Both the position numbers and the translations under genes were made by a program. A stretch of 64,000 nucleotides of DNA, taken from positions 1,116,001 through 1,180,000 of the forward strand of contig JACGCN010000006.1 of assembly GCA_014905825.1 (NCBI GenBank), given 5' to 3'. The stretch comes from Lyophyllum atratum. Taxonomy: Eukaryota > Basidiomycota > Agaricomycetes > Agaricales > Lyophyllaceae. Every line of letters begins with the position of its first letter. Position 1 is the stretch's first letter. Of the stretch, positions 23,026 through 33,800 are shown in pieces. A model generated the notes under the pieces. That model did no database searches, was not told where the DNA came from, and saw only the letters and a program-made list of their open reading frames with translations.

Positions 23026-23219
23026 TAACACCGGGGGCATTTTCCAAGGCATGTCAAGTACACATGCCTTGAGTTCACTTGTACCGTACATGATGGGCAC
23101 GCGTCGCACACGCTTCATGTACTCGAGAAAACGCTCACCTTTAGTGACATGAATCCTGCCTCGATGCGACCAATATGATATTAATATTCTGACAAAGACT
23201 GATCGAGGCACATGACACG

Positions 23220-23266
23220 GGTAAGGATTCTGGAGGGCGCAACCTGCGCCCTCCAGAATCCTTACC
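23220..23266. repeat. Perfect 22-bp hairpin with 3-base loop
   Basis: The left arm 23220-23241 (GGTAAGGATTCTGGAGGGCG then CA) and right arm 23245-23266 are exact reverse complements around the loop ACC. The stem is GC-rich and would fold strongly in RNA or extruded DNA. A further palindrome GGCCGTGCACGGCC follows near 23295. No gene is attached to it. Confidence 0.9.
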
Positions 23267-23389
23267 AACCTGAAAATGGAAAAATCCGCGGGCCGTGCAC
23301 GGCCGCAAACGGCCGCATTTGTACAGCCAATGACGGCTACCTCGGTCATTCATCATCGTCTCCAATCGCCTCCCCATCACCATCTTAAA

Positions 23390-23650
23390 ATGTCCTCGGG
23401 CGGCCTTGTCTCTTCCCTCTCCGGCGTGAAAAAGTCCCTCAACTTAAAGCGTGGGAAATGTAGGTCGTGCTGGTGCAGCTAGCGTTCCGTCACGACAAGA
23501 TGTGGAAGAATACCAAAGCCTCTGGTCCGTGGTGAAGGAGCTCGTTGGGACCCATCAATGGCCGTTTCGGCACGGTCGACTTCATGCCAATCCATTTATG
23601 CACAAGAACTTGCCGTTTGACGAGCTCTGCGCGCTATATGGCCGTTAGTC
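23390..23650 (+). other. Possible short gene fragment, unrecognised
   Basis: An ATG at 23390 reads MSSGGLVSSLSGVKKSLNLK. After a one-base shift near 23455 the frame continues to a stop at 23648 with HQWPFRHGRLHANPFMHKNL. The combined 85 residues look protein-like but match no family I know. It may be the start of a broken gene. Confidence 0.3.
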
Positions 23651-24194
23651 TGCCTCGCCCCAGCATGGGCATTCCGCACACTGCACAACTTCAACTTGAT
23701 CTCGTTCATGACGTCATACAACCGCGCATTCCAGCCAGATGCGCGCCCCACTGACGTCATCGTTTCGTGAGTTATCTCTTCGGTGAGTTTAACTTTGCTT
23801 TGCGTTACCCTAGGCGTTATCTGATGCCAAAACCTTTGCAGACACAGGAAAAGGTGCGCCAAATGTGACATCACACCATTTGAGTAGAGGAGACTGGATT
23901 CTGTTTTGCGGTGCGTTTGGGAACTTGCATTCGTGAGTTCTCCTCAAATTTTCTTCATCCCGGGAGTTCATTGATGCGGATACCTCCTAGACGGAGGAGT
24001 AAACACGATAAACACTTTAGCATTGCGTCCGTTGGAGTGTAGGTACGCTTCAACTGCTTCTTATCATATCTACCACGTGTCAGATCTATGCGATCAGGTG
24101 ACCTCATTAGCACGCTTCACGCGACTTATCCTTTGTCTCTTCGTCTACACATCTCATTATCTGCTCCTTCCTTGTTACTTCAACTTTCTATATA

Positions 24195-25790
24195 ATGTCA
24201 AGTTCCGAATCTTTAACTCAAGTTCCGCGTTCCTCCCCTGCAAAACGCAAGACGCATCCCTCGCCTAAACGAAAGGCTGCAAACGAACCCTCGTCCTCCG
24301 ACTCTGAGCGACCTGGACCTGCAAAGCGAGCACGAGGTATCATGCCACCAACAGCTCCAAAGAAGGCCAAGAAGGACCCTTACCACATGAAAAAGGATGA
24401 GGTTCCAGAGGATGCGTCAGGGTTCAAAGTATGTGGTTATGTTCTTTCATGCTTTCATCAAGTTGAACCGAAATTGTGCTCAGACTGCCCTAGAGACCCA
24501 TATCCGCATTCTTTTAGGTGCCATAACAAACATCTCCGTTCCCGAGACTCCTGATTTGCATGCCATCAACACATTCGAACAACGGTTCGCCGATGCTCGC
24601 GACGTCGACAAATTGCTCAAAGGCCAGACAACCTTCCAGAATGGCAATCATGCTGCATTGCAGTCTCTTAAAGACCTGAGAGCTCGTTGTGCTACAGACC
24701 TGACCTCAAACATTGTCCTTGCCATTTCACGCGTTCCGGAGCATTCGCTTCGCCAAATCTTCGCAGCCATTCATTCCTTCGGCCTGCCTTCATGGCGCCC
24801 AGACCTTCTCGGCGGTACTCCAACATCTCTTTACAATGGAGCTCTAGAACACATTGCGCTCTGGACCTTCGAGCAGGCTGCGTCATCATTTGCCTACAGA
24901 CATCTTGCACCAAACATGCGATACCTTCCTGATACCTCGCTCATACAGAAGTTGTATAGAAACTTTCTCTGGTCATACATGAAGGACTTAGTAGTGAAGG
25001 AACAGAAGGAGCCAGGCTCTCTCAAGCGTGCGGTACGGGATAACAAAGCCTACAAATCACGGACCGAGGTGTGTAATTTGTTTCTATCACCTGAGTTTTA
25101 TCATAATTGATATATATTCAACAGCTTACAAAACGACGGAACACTTGGTTGAAGAACAATGGGTGGAACGAGCGCATCCAGCTCTTGACTGACGAAGTTG
25201 AATGCACCTCTGACCAGGAGTCAGACCCTGCTGGACAAGGCTTCTTGATCATGTACAAGCGCGCCCGAAACTCGCATGTCACAAATTTTTTCCGCACTGT
25301 CGACGTATCCCGTAAACGTGGCACCCCCCTTTTCCGCGGTCAGCGCAGCAACACTCGTATGGAATTACCTCGCACGGCGCATCCTGATAACCAAGAGAGC
25401 CGCATCTCTGAACGCCTCCCTATATTGTGCCCTCTCGATTGGTTTGATCCAGGATATTTCAACGACATGGACATCAAATTTCGGGCTCTTTATGTTGACG
25501 CTCCAATTGCTCTGCCTCTTCACGAGCATATCGTCAAAGATGTCATGGACTGGAAGGCTATGCCCGAAGACAAGTTCATGGAGAAATATGGCAACCATGT
25601 CAAAGCGAAGTATGATCTTCCTACTGAGGAAGAATTACGAGCACTCGATGATGATGAGCAGGAGGAACGGAATGAGGGAGGGGAGGGTAGCGGCGCCGGC
25701 AACCAAGAGGAGGAAGAGAACGAGGGAGGGGAGGGTAACAGCAACCATCAAGACCAAGGGGACGAACATGCGCCAATGAACGAGGGGTAG
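24195..25790 (+). CDS. Uncharacterised basidiomycete protein, 494 aa
   Basis: Three exons fit without error: 24195-24428, 24484-25068 and 25125-25790, with introns of 55 and 56 bases. The first 70 residues are basic, Ser/Pro-rich and look like a nuclear-targeting tail (AKRKTHPSPKRKAAN, KRARGIMPPTAPKKAKKDPY). The middle is a helical globular region with no cysteines set for zinc binding and no catalytic motif I can name. The third exon has KKNNGWNERIQLL-like helices and LDWFDPGYFNDMDIKF. The C-terminus is acidic with two EEE(R)NEGGEG repeats. I believe similar proteins occur in many copies in mushroom genomes near transposons, but that is memory, not a search. Function unknown. Confidence 0.75.
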
Positions 25791-26552
25791 GTTTATGGTA
25801 CCACCAATTGCGTTGCTCCTCTTGTTCCTACAATGATTTTTTTCACGACCTCAGTACGACATTATGACCTTATGCTACATATGATCGTCTTCTTTCTGTC
25901 TATTACATGCTCTCACCCTAGTGTCCAACAAATTATGACTTCTTTTATATGCTGGTGTCGCACACCAATTGCCTTAATATTGCGTTCAGAATGGAAGTAC
26001 AAGAATAATGCAAACTGCGACCATTTTGACGACCATCACAGCCACTCCAACGACCCTCACAGCCACTCCGACGACCATCACAGCCACTCTCACCGCCACT
26101 ATGACGGCCATCCATGGCGGTGGCTTAGCCCAACACACACGGAGGACCGGGTTACGTTCTTACCCTTGATGATTGAAACACCCGTCCAGGTGCTCCACAA
26201 CTTACTCTCTCTCATATGTATGCTTACCCTCTCTCCACAGGGGCCGAGAATGTTATCCTCCCATCCAGAGTGTCATCACCACCACTGTTGATTCCCCTAG
26301 ATTCCATTCCCTCAATAACGAAATGCACTGAGGGGCGCATCGGAATCGGCGCTGCGTGTGCCAAGTCGCCACACCGCATAAGACCGGTGGCTTAACAACC
26401 TCAAGCACTGGATACCACCACCTAATGGCACGACTATCTCCCCATCAGTATCAAGGACATCATCGAGTGATCTTGCAGCGACCACGACTACGATTCACAC
26501 GTTCAGCGTCTGAGCATCGATTCCCCCCGAATGCGCGAATCGAACTTTGCAT
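25791..26552. other. Intergenic with a short tandem repeat
   Basis: At about 26029-26095 a 21-base unit close to CACAGCCACTCCGACGACCAT is repeated three times with small changes. Nothing else is supported. Confidence 0.55.
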
Positions 26553-27200
26553 TTCTCACACAAAACAGAGCATGTGTCTGCATCACCTCCCAGCTCTATG
26601 ACTGTCTTGGTAAGTTCCCCCTCCTCCCCCTCACCCCTCCTCGCATGTTGACACCAATCAGCCCTGGACACGACATCGCCCCTCCCCCTCCTCACCTACC
26701 TCACCTCCACCTCGCCCCGGATCCATGAAATCATGACCATGGACAGTGGCCTCGAGCGCCTTGCGCGCATTCTCCATGACTTTTGCATCTGCCCCCCGCC
26801 CCAAGGGAACGGTGCAGTCCTCTACGGTCTCATCCCGCCAACGCTCCACCCCCCCCAAGCCCGTGCCCACGCTCAACCCAGCGACCTTTGACAAACAGGC
26901 CGCTTACCGCTTTCCCTCGCGTTCCAGTGTGTCGTGAACATCGGCGTGCATGGGAGCAAGCCCATGGAGTCGCGGGTGGTGCAGACGGGGACGCTGGAGG
27001 TGCTGGGGTGTATTTTGGAGGTGTGGCTGGCAAATCAGGGGTTTGCGGTGGGCTCGAGCTCGAGTGCGACGGGAATGCCGAGGGAGACGAGGGAGCAGAG
27101 GTCGACAAGGAGGGAGGCGCAGGTAGTGCAGAGGCAGAGGGAGCAGGCAGCGGAGCAGGTGGAGGTGGGGTGTTTGGGGTTGGGGTGGGGGGTGGGGGCG
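26553..27200 (+). pseudogene. Degenerate 5' piece of a conserved fungal gene
   Basis: Scattered plus-strand frames spell one protein: RACVCITSQLYD near 26565, then after a probable intron (gtaagt at about 26609, acceptor near 26661) ALDTTSPLPLLTYLTSTSPR, IHEIMTMDSGLERLARILHD, FCICPPPPQGNGAVLYGL. The frame then shifts to PKPVPTLNPATFDKQAAYRF and again to FQCVVNIGVHGSKPMESRVV and GFAVGSSSSATGMPRETREQ. I recognise this order from basidiomycete genomes as the start of a conserved, probably armadillo-like protein, but I cannot name it. The frame shifts in runs of C and the collapse into G-rich sequence beyond 27150 suggest a truncated duplicate, unless the shifts are assembly errors. Confidence 0.5.
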
Positions 27201-27540
27201 TGGGGGAAGTGGGGGGCGTGGAGGATGGGATTGTGTCGCTGGAGGCGAAGGATGATTTTGCGATGGGGGCGCCGCCGGGGGTGCCTGGGGCTATCGCTGT
27301 GGTTGGGGGGGCGGGCGGAGGGGATGGTCCTGGGTGCGAAAGGCGAGGGGGAGGGGGAGGGGGTAACATCAAACTCGGGGGGTGAGGGACAGGAGCCTGG
27401 ACATGTACATGCGCATGAGAGAAGAAGCGGGGGTGCACCGGATGCGATGCCGAGACCGGGGATAGTGGGGCTACCTGAAATATTGGGGGGAGGGGGACGC
27501 GCGCAGGCGGGTCCTGCTGCGGCTGCTGTACCCTCGCTCT
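27120..27540. repeat. G-rich, purine-skewed low-complexity stretch
   Basis: The plus strand is dominated by GGGG, GAGG and GTGGGG runs. All three frames on each strand stay open simply because the sequence lacks T and A, giving glycine-rich or proline-rich readings. G-quadruplex formation is plausible. Confidence 0.7.
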
Positions 27541-27826
27541 GACATGCACATGCACCCTCCCCCTCTCAACCAGCCCTGGCCACGTCTCCGCAGATGATGG
27601 GCCATGGACACAGACACCACCGCACCTCCACACACAGCCATCATCACCACCATCACCATACGCCGGGGAAGGGGAGGGCGGGGAAGGAGAGGGAGAGGGA
27701 GACGGGTGCTGCTGGTGCATATATTCCGCGTCGGTAATATTCTGTGCTTACAACTATCTTAGATTGAAATAAAACTCGGATGAGATTGTATATAGAGTGA
27801 CCTGATTTTTAGCAAATGTAAAAACT

Positions 27827-30800
27827 CTATCTACGCTTACGGTTCAGTCCCCAACATATCGTCAATGTCTCACCTGTCAGTCCATATGTTCTTTCCGGGT
27901 TTTTATAGACAGCAAGGTGGCATATAATATGCCGTGGTTCAATAATGAAAGCGCTTCGTGATTGCTCCATCCTGACGACCTTCGTCTGCAAATTTGAGCA
28001 TGGCTCATAGGCATAGGGGGTCTGCCGCAGCTGAGCCGGTGAGATTGCCTCCCAGGGTCGAACAAGGAAGAACACCTGCCAAACACCTTCAAGTGGAAGC
28101 TCCCATATCGCCTCAATGGTTCCTGTTTCAACCGCATCATCTGCTGCTCCTGGAATGTAGAACTGAATGTGGCTGTTCCCTTCATGGCTGTTGTTCAGAG
28201 AATAGGTGCGCCCATCAAATTTGAATTGGTGTGATTGACGTGCTGCAGGAGGGAGAATGAGGGTGCCTAGCATGTGCGGCCCGGCCTGATTGTATGCCGA
28301 ATGATAATCTTTTCCAATAGAGTTAAGATATTGAAGGAGCCATTCATAGTGGTCTTTATCAAGTTCTGTTGCGCAAGCATGTGCCTTGGCAATCTCAGCA
28401 TCACTGAGGGCGCGAGTGGACCAGGAGGAACCGTCATTGTCAGCCTCCAGGATTTCCGCCAACTGGCGTACTGCGCTGCTTCCAGATTTGTTATCATGGA
28501 GAAAAGCCTCCAACCGCCCACGACGAGCTGTCTGGCGGAGCATGGTCAACTCCATATAATCTATAAAACATTAACTGATGGAAGTCTACTAGGGATAGGA
28601 GACAACACTGACAGGAACGTACCACGTAAACAGGAACGGCGTGTATTGCAGAGAGATGAGAGTACGATAGCGAGGATAAGCGGGGAGGAAAGGAAGGAAG
28701 GACGGATATACGAGTGGGCGAGTATATATATGGAAGGTGATGTGTTACGTAAGTCGTGGTAGGATTACACCCCTCCACACTAGAAAAACAACCAAAAGAA
28801 AAAAAATTTTGAAGAGCAAAAATATAAGTCAGTAGAGTAAGGAAACAATGCGCACACGGGGGCGTCAAAACCCTGTGGGAAAAAGCTACCGGTGGCCGAG
28901 GTGAGGAAGTTGAAGGTACACTATTCCCAACTACTCCTTCCCAGCCAGCCAGATATCGAGGGCCTCGTTGGTCGCGAGCTCGGTGCCGGAGAGCCATCTG
29001 TTTTCTTCAGGGCCCCAACCGAGGTATTGCACGAGGTATTGATGGCCTCGTCCACGCACGCGCTCGTCAATAATCTTGTCGACGAGATACTCGTCTTCGC
29101 CATTGATGGTGACTACCGCGCCCGGTTCCGCGAGCTGGCGCTTGGGGAATAGTTGGGCGTCGTTCTCGGCGAAGGGTTTGATTTCAGAGAAATGGAATGT
29201 GGGGAAGGTCCTTGGTGCATTCGGCATGAGGATGGTAACCGTCGAGTTCTGTAAGTTTACTTTGGAGATTGTGTAAGGCCCGTCAAATCTAGGCATGAAC
29301 TTAGCTGCGCGCCCGTCTCCCTTGACTTTGAACTCATGTCGACGATGTTCAGTGGAGAGCATAACGCGTTGGCCTTCTTTAAACGAGTAGTTCGGCTTCC
29401 GGTTCTTGTTCGCCTGGGCCGCTTGAGAAATCTTTGCCTGCAGCAAGTTGTCCTGTGCCTGCAGGAGATCGACTTGCATTTGCGAGATCAGGGTCCGAGC
29501 GACGTCTTCTTCATCCGTTAGTTGACGGTCGGGTCGTGGAACGAGAGGCGGGATCAGACGAGGACTCCGGCCCATTCGCATGTGGAAGCCAGAGAATCCG
29601 GTCGATTTGTTAACTGTGTTCATCATGTCGAAACGGACACGCGGCAGCGCCCGCACCCAACCAGCTTGATTTCGGTCGACATGATAACGCAAGGCTTGGT
29701 TGACAGTTTTATTCGAACGTTCACTAGAGCCGTCAGTCTCTGGATGGTATGCGCTCGACATCTTGATGTCAATGCCGGTTAGGATATGCAGCGCCTTCCA
29801 GAACTTCGAGATGAACAGTTTATCACGATCAGATACAATCTCGAGAGGCAATCCATTTTCACAAAACCAGTGATTGAAGAATATGAGAGCGAAGTCTGAC
29901 GCGGAGATGTCTGTATGCGAGGGTATGATCTGGATATCGGAACCGAGACGGCATGTCATTGTAATAATTGAGTTGAATCCCTCGTCTTCCGGCAAGGGCC
30001 CAATGAAATCGATCGCGACGGAATCGCCGCGCTGGTCAGGGATCGGTAGCGGGTGTAGAGGACCGGAAGGTTTCTTCGTGCTGGACTTATTCTGTTGACA
30101 TTCGCGGCAGGAAGGTACATAACTATGTTCCAAGTCCTGTCGCATCTTCGGCCAGTAATAGGCGTTCCGAAGCGATGCATATGTTTTGTCAAAACCGAAG
30201 TGGCCAAGCGCGTCGTGCGCCAGCCGGAATAGCGTTTCTCGTACGTTCCCGACGCGGGGTACGCACAAACGGTCACCAATATACCAAAGCTTGTTGATGC
30301 AGCGAAGGCCTTTGATACCGGCGTTGCCTTTGACCATGTTTTTAGTCCATTTATCAGCAGCATAGCCGTCGATTATCGATTGCAGAATAGCGGGGTCCGA
30401 AGCAATTTCGAGTGTGGATGCGATCGGTGCACAGTCGGTCGCGTCGTCTAGCTCAGATAGGGCGTGAGCGGTGGCGATGGGAGCCTCAGCGGCAGAGGAG
30501 ACAATCAGGATGCTGTTGATGCTGTTGGAGACCAAGTCATCGTCAGGTATGTTGAAAGCTTCAAGGGCGGCACGCCCGGCTTCGAGACTGTTCTCGGACT
30601 CGGCAACTGGCAGTCGAGAAAGGGCATCCGCAACGGTGTTGTCCTCTCCTTTAACGTAAACGATTCGAGCATCAAATTGTGACATGAATTCCATCCAACG
30701 CGCCTGCCGCCTAGACAGGTCGCGTTGCGCGTCGAAGTTTTCCAAGGTCTTATGGTCGGTGAAGACAAGAAATTCGGAACCGAGGAGGTCAGATCGCCAC

Positions 30801-33800
30801 TTGCGCATGGCACGGATAATAGCCAGCAGCTCTTTTTCGTGAACTGGGTAATTCAATTCCGCGCCTTTGAACGTCATTGAGTCAAAGGCAACGGGACGCG
30901 CAGTCTCCCAGGTTTCCCCAAAGGACAGGACGGCGCCTGAGCGACGGTCGCTCGCGTCTGTGGTCACAAAAATTTTCTTCGATGTGTCGTTATGGTCGAT
31001 AGTTGTCAAACACTCGCGGCTGATGACAATCGACTTGATAGCATCGAAGGCCGCCTGGTGTATCGGTAACCAGGGTGGAAACAATTTTCTGGCATCATTT
31101 GACGTCAGTTGGTTCAAGACGTCGGTGTGCGTCGCGAGATCCGGGAGGAAAGCACTAAGGTATCGGACCAGCCCAAGGAATTGTTTGACATCGGTAGCAG
31201 ATCGAGGCTGTGGCCATGCAACAATTCTGTCCACTTTCTTGTCGTCGGCCTCGATTGTTAGGATTTGAGGGACACCGCAAACACCCCTTTGTGAGTGTCG
31301 CTCGATCACGGTCTCTTTATTCACGGTCTCTTTATCATACTTACACAAACGACTCTTTATCATACATTTACCTATATATACCTACTGCACGTACTCGGGC
31401 ACCCTCAGTCACTTATACATCGGACTGAGGGTGAGCCACTTTATCTTATCTCACTTACTTATCTTTACTGATCATACCGTAGTCTATTCTGTCTTGTTAC
31501 AGGTATGATCATCAATATAGTCACTTATACATCGGACTGAGGTCTATTCTGTCTTGTTACAGTCTATATACGGTACTCATTCTAACAGGTTATGGGCAAT
31601 TGCCGTACACTCTAGTGCACGAGCATTTAGAATCCGTACCGTTCTATTTTTGATCTCGGGCCGCGCCCCGATCAAATCAATCTTATCAACGCGTCGGAAT
31701 CTCATCGACGCGCCTCGCGACTTCCACAGGGAAAGGTCCTTTGTCCTCATACCCTCTCTACGCACCTCATCATCACCGTCACTATCATGGGCGAACCAGG
31801 CAACAACAACGATGCCACACATCCAACTATCCCCCTACTTCATGTTCGAACTTCCTTCTCGGGTGATAAACTCGAACGGGACAAAGGCGATTTCAAGAAG
31901 TGGGAACGCGACTTCATGCTCTTCATTACTATGAACCATCTAGACGGCTACTTTATCGCACCCTACGTGAGGCCTCCCTCCCCAAAGGACGAACCGCGCG
32001 CATATGGCAACTACACCGCCAATAGTCGCATAGCCGTCGCCGCTCTACAGCAGGCCGTCGGCGAATCCGAGATGGAGTTCATCGACTACACGAAGGGCGC
32101 CAGATCCTGCTACGAGACCATTACCAAGCGTTGCAAATCCGCCGGTCCCGTGAAACAAATCTCCCTCATCCGCGACGCTCTCTCCACATACTGTTCTTTG
32201 TCTGAGCCACTCGCGTCGACCGCCACTAAAATCTGCGGCACGATCGAACGCGCATTCGCGATGGGGAACATCACCGAGGACCTGTTCAAGTGTATCGCGC
32301 TGCTCAACAGTCTCAACGACAAATCCTTCGAGTCCATCCAATCCAATATCTCCCGGGCTCTATCCGACTCTACCACCGACAAGCCATATACCTCCGAGCA
32401 AATTCGCCGGGTTCTTGAAAGCGAAGATACCCTTATCTCCAGCAAGAAGCAAATGCACACGTCGGATGTCGCACTCTCCGCTAAGTCCTCCAACTCACAC
32501 AACCACGGCTCGCACGACATATGCTGCAGCGTCTGCTTCGCGGCCGGGAAACCTTGCAAGGGACATAAGAAGGAGTGGTGCGTTAGGAAAGGAGGAGGAA
32601 TGGAAGGGAAGACCATCACTGAGTCGATTGCGGCGCGACGCACTAAGGGAGCTGGGAAGTCATCCTCAGAAGGTTCGGGCTCGAATAAAATCTCCGTCCC
32701 CTTCACTATCAACGGCAAAGCGCACATCGCGCATGTCGACCCAAGCTCTATCCAGGAGATCGCGACTGAAGGCGCGAAGCAGGCATTCGCCGGCCTAGCG
32801 CCCACTCCCATCCCTAACGCATCCTCTATTCCAGACGTTGCTTGGCTAGCGGCGGCTGGGGGGGAGCTCAAGACATCTGTCGACTGGTCTAAGCACACCA
32901 CGATCGCCAGTGAGTCCGCGCTCGCCGCGACCACACTCCAACAAACCAAACGCACTCCTGTATCCACTGAAGATTTCCCCTTCTACGCCGACACCGGCGC
33001 ATCCGTCTACATCAGCATGGATCCTAACGATTTCATGCACCTGGAATCCATTCCAACCCGTTTCATCGGGGGCGTCGGGGGATCCTCCCTCGCCGCCATC
33101 GGGATAGGCAGAATTCGCCTCCGCATAGCGAGAGGGAAATATCTCGACCTACCAAACGCGTTATATGCACCCACTTCCACCGTCCGCCTAGTCTCCATCA
33201 GTTCCCTATCCATTGACGCCAACACCTTCTCGCGCTTCGACGACGAGGGGGTAAAGATCTACGATAAATCCACCGGCGCCTTCCTCGTCGGCGGATCACT
33301 CCTGCCAAACCGCCTATATTCGCTAAACTTACACTCTGTATCCGCCGAACATGCCCTATCCGCTCAACATGCACCTGATCTCTTGACATGGCATCGCCGC
33401 CTTGGTCACACGAATTTCCAGACGCTCAAAGAGATGGCGAAATCGGGCACGGTTGCAGGTATGCCCTCTTCCTTCCCCATCCTACCGCCCAAATGTGAAT
33501 CTTGTATTCTTGGAAAGCAGACCAAGACTCCGGTTCCAAAGATGCGGGTGGAAGGGGCGGGGCATAGAGCGACGAGGCGACTGGGAATTGTTTGGGTAGA
33601 TCTCACAGGGCCTGCTCCTGTACAATCGCGCGAGGGTTACAGATACATAATGAATCTGGTTGACGACTACTCAAATAAGCCATGGTCAATACCCCTCAAG
33701 CTGAAAAGCGACGCGTTTAGAGAACTACAGGCATGGGAACGCGCGCGGGAAGTCGAAACCGGCTTAAAGGTCGGGACATATCGTACTGGGCACGATGGTG

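Larger units (their letters stand above)
21493..23081 (+). repeat. Small MITE-like repeat, copy A, split by a Tc1 element
   Basis: The outer parts (21493-21568 and 23026-23081) join into a repeat of about 130 bases that is also present, uninterrupted and in reverse orientation, at 42764-42892. It begins CAGTGGTGTGAGAAAAGATT, contains ACGCGTC twice, and ends CATGCCTTGAGTTCACTTG. It is flanked here by TA on both sides, which would suit a Tc1/pogo-type non-autonomous element. The terminal repeats are weak. Confidence 0.75.

Noticed and set aside
23220..23266. Hairpin as the 3' end of a Helitron
   Set aside because: Helitron ends need a CTRR tail a few bases after the hairpin and a 5' TC end. 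The hairpin is followed by AACCTGAAAATGG, and no Rep/helicase gene is nearby.
26830..27720. 296-codon proline-rich minus-strand open frame
   Set aside because: It reads the complement of the G-rich low-complexity strand that overlaps the degenerate plus-strand gene piece. Composition alone keeps it open and no conserved motif is present.
32110..32967. 285-codon antisense frame inside copia gag
   Set aside because: It is a shadow of the well supported copia polyprotein on the other strand.
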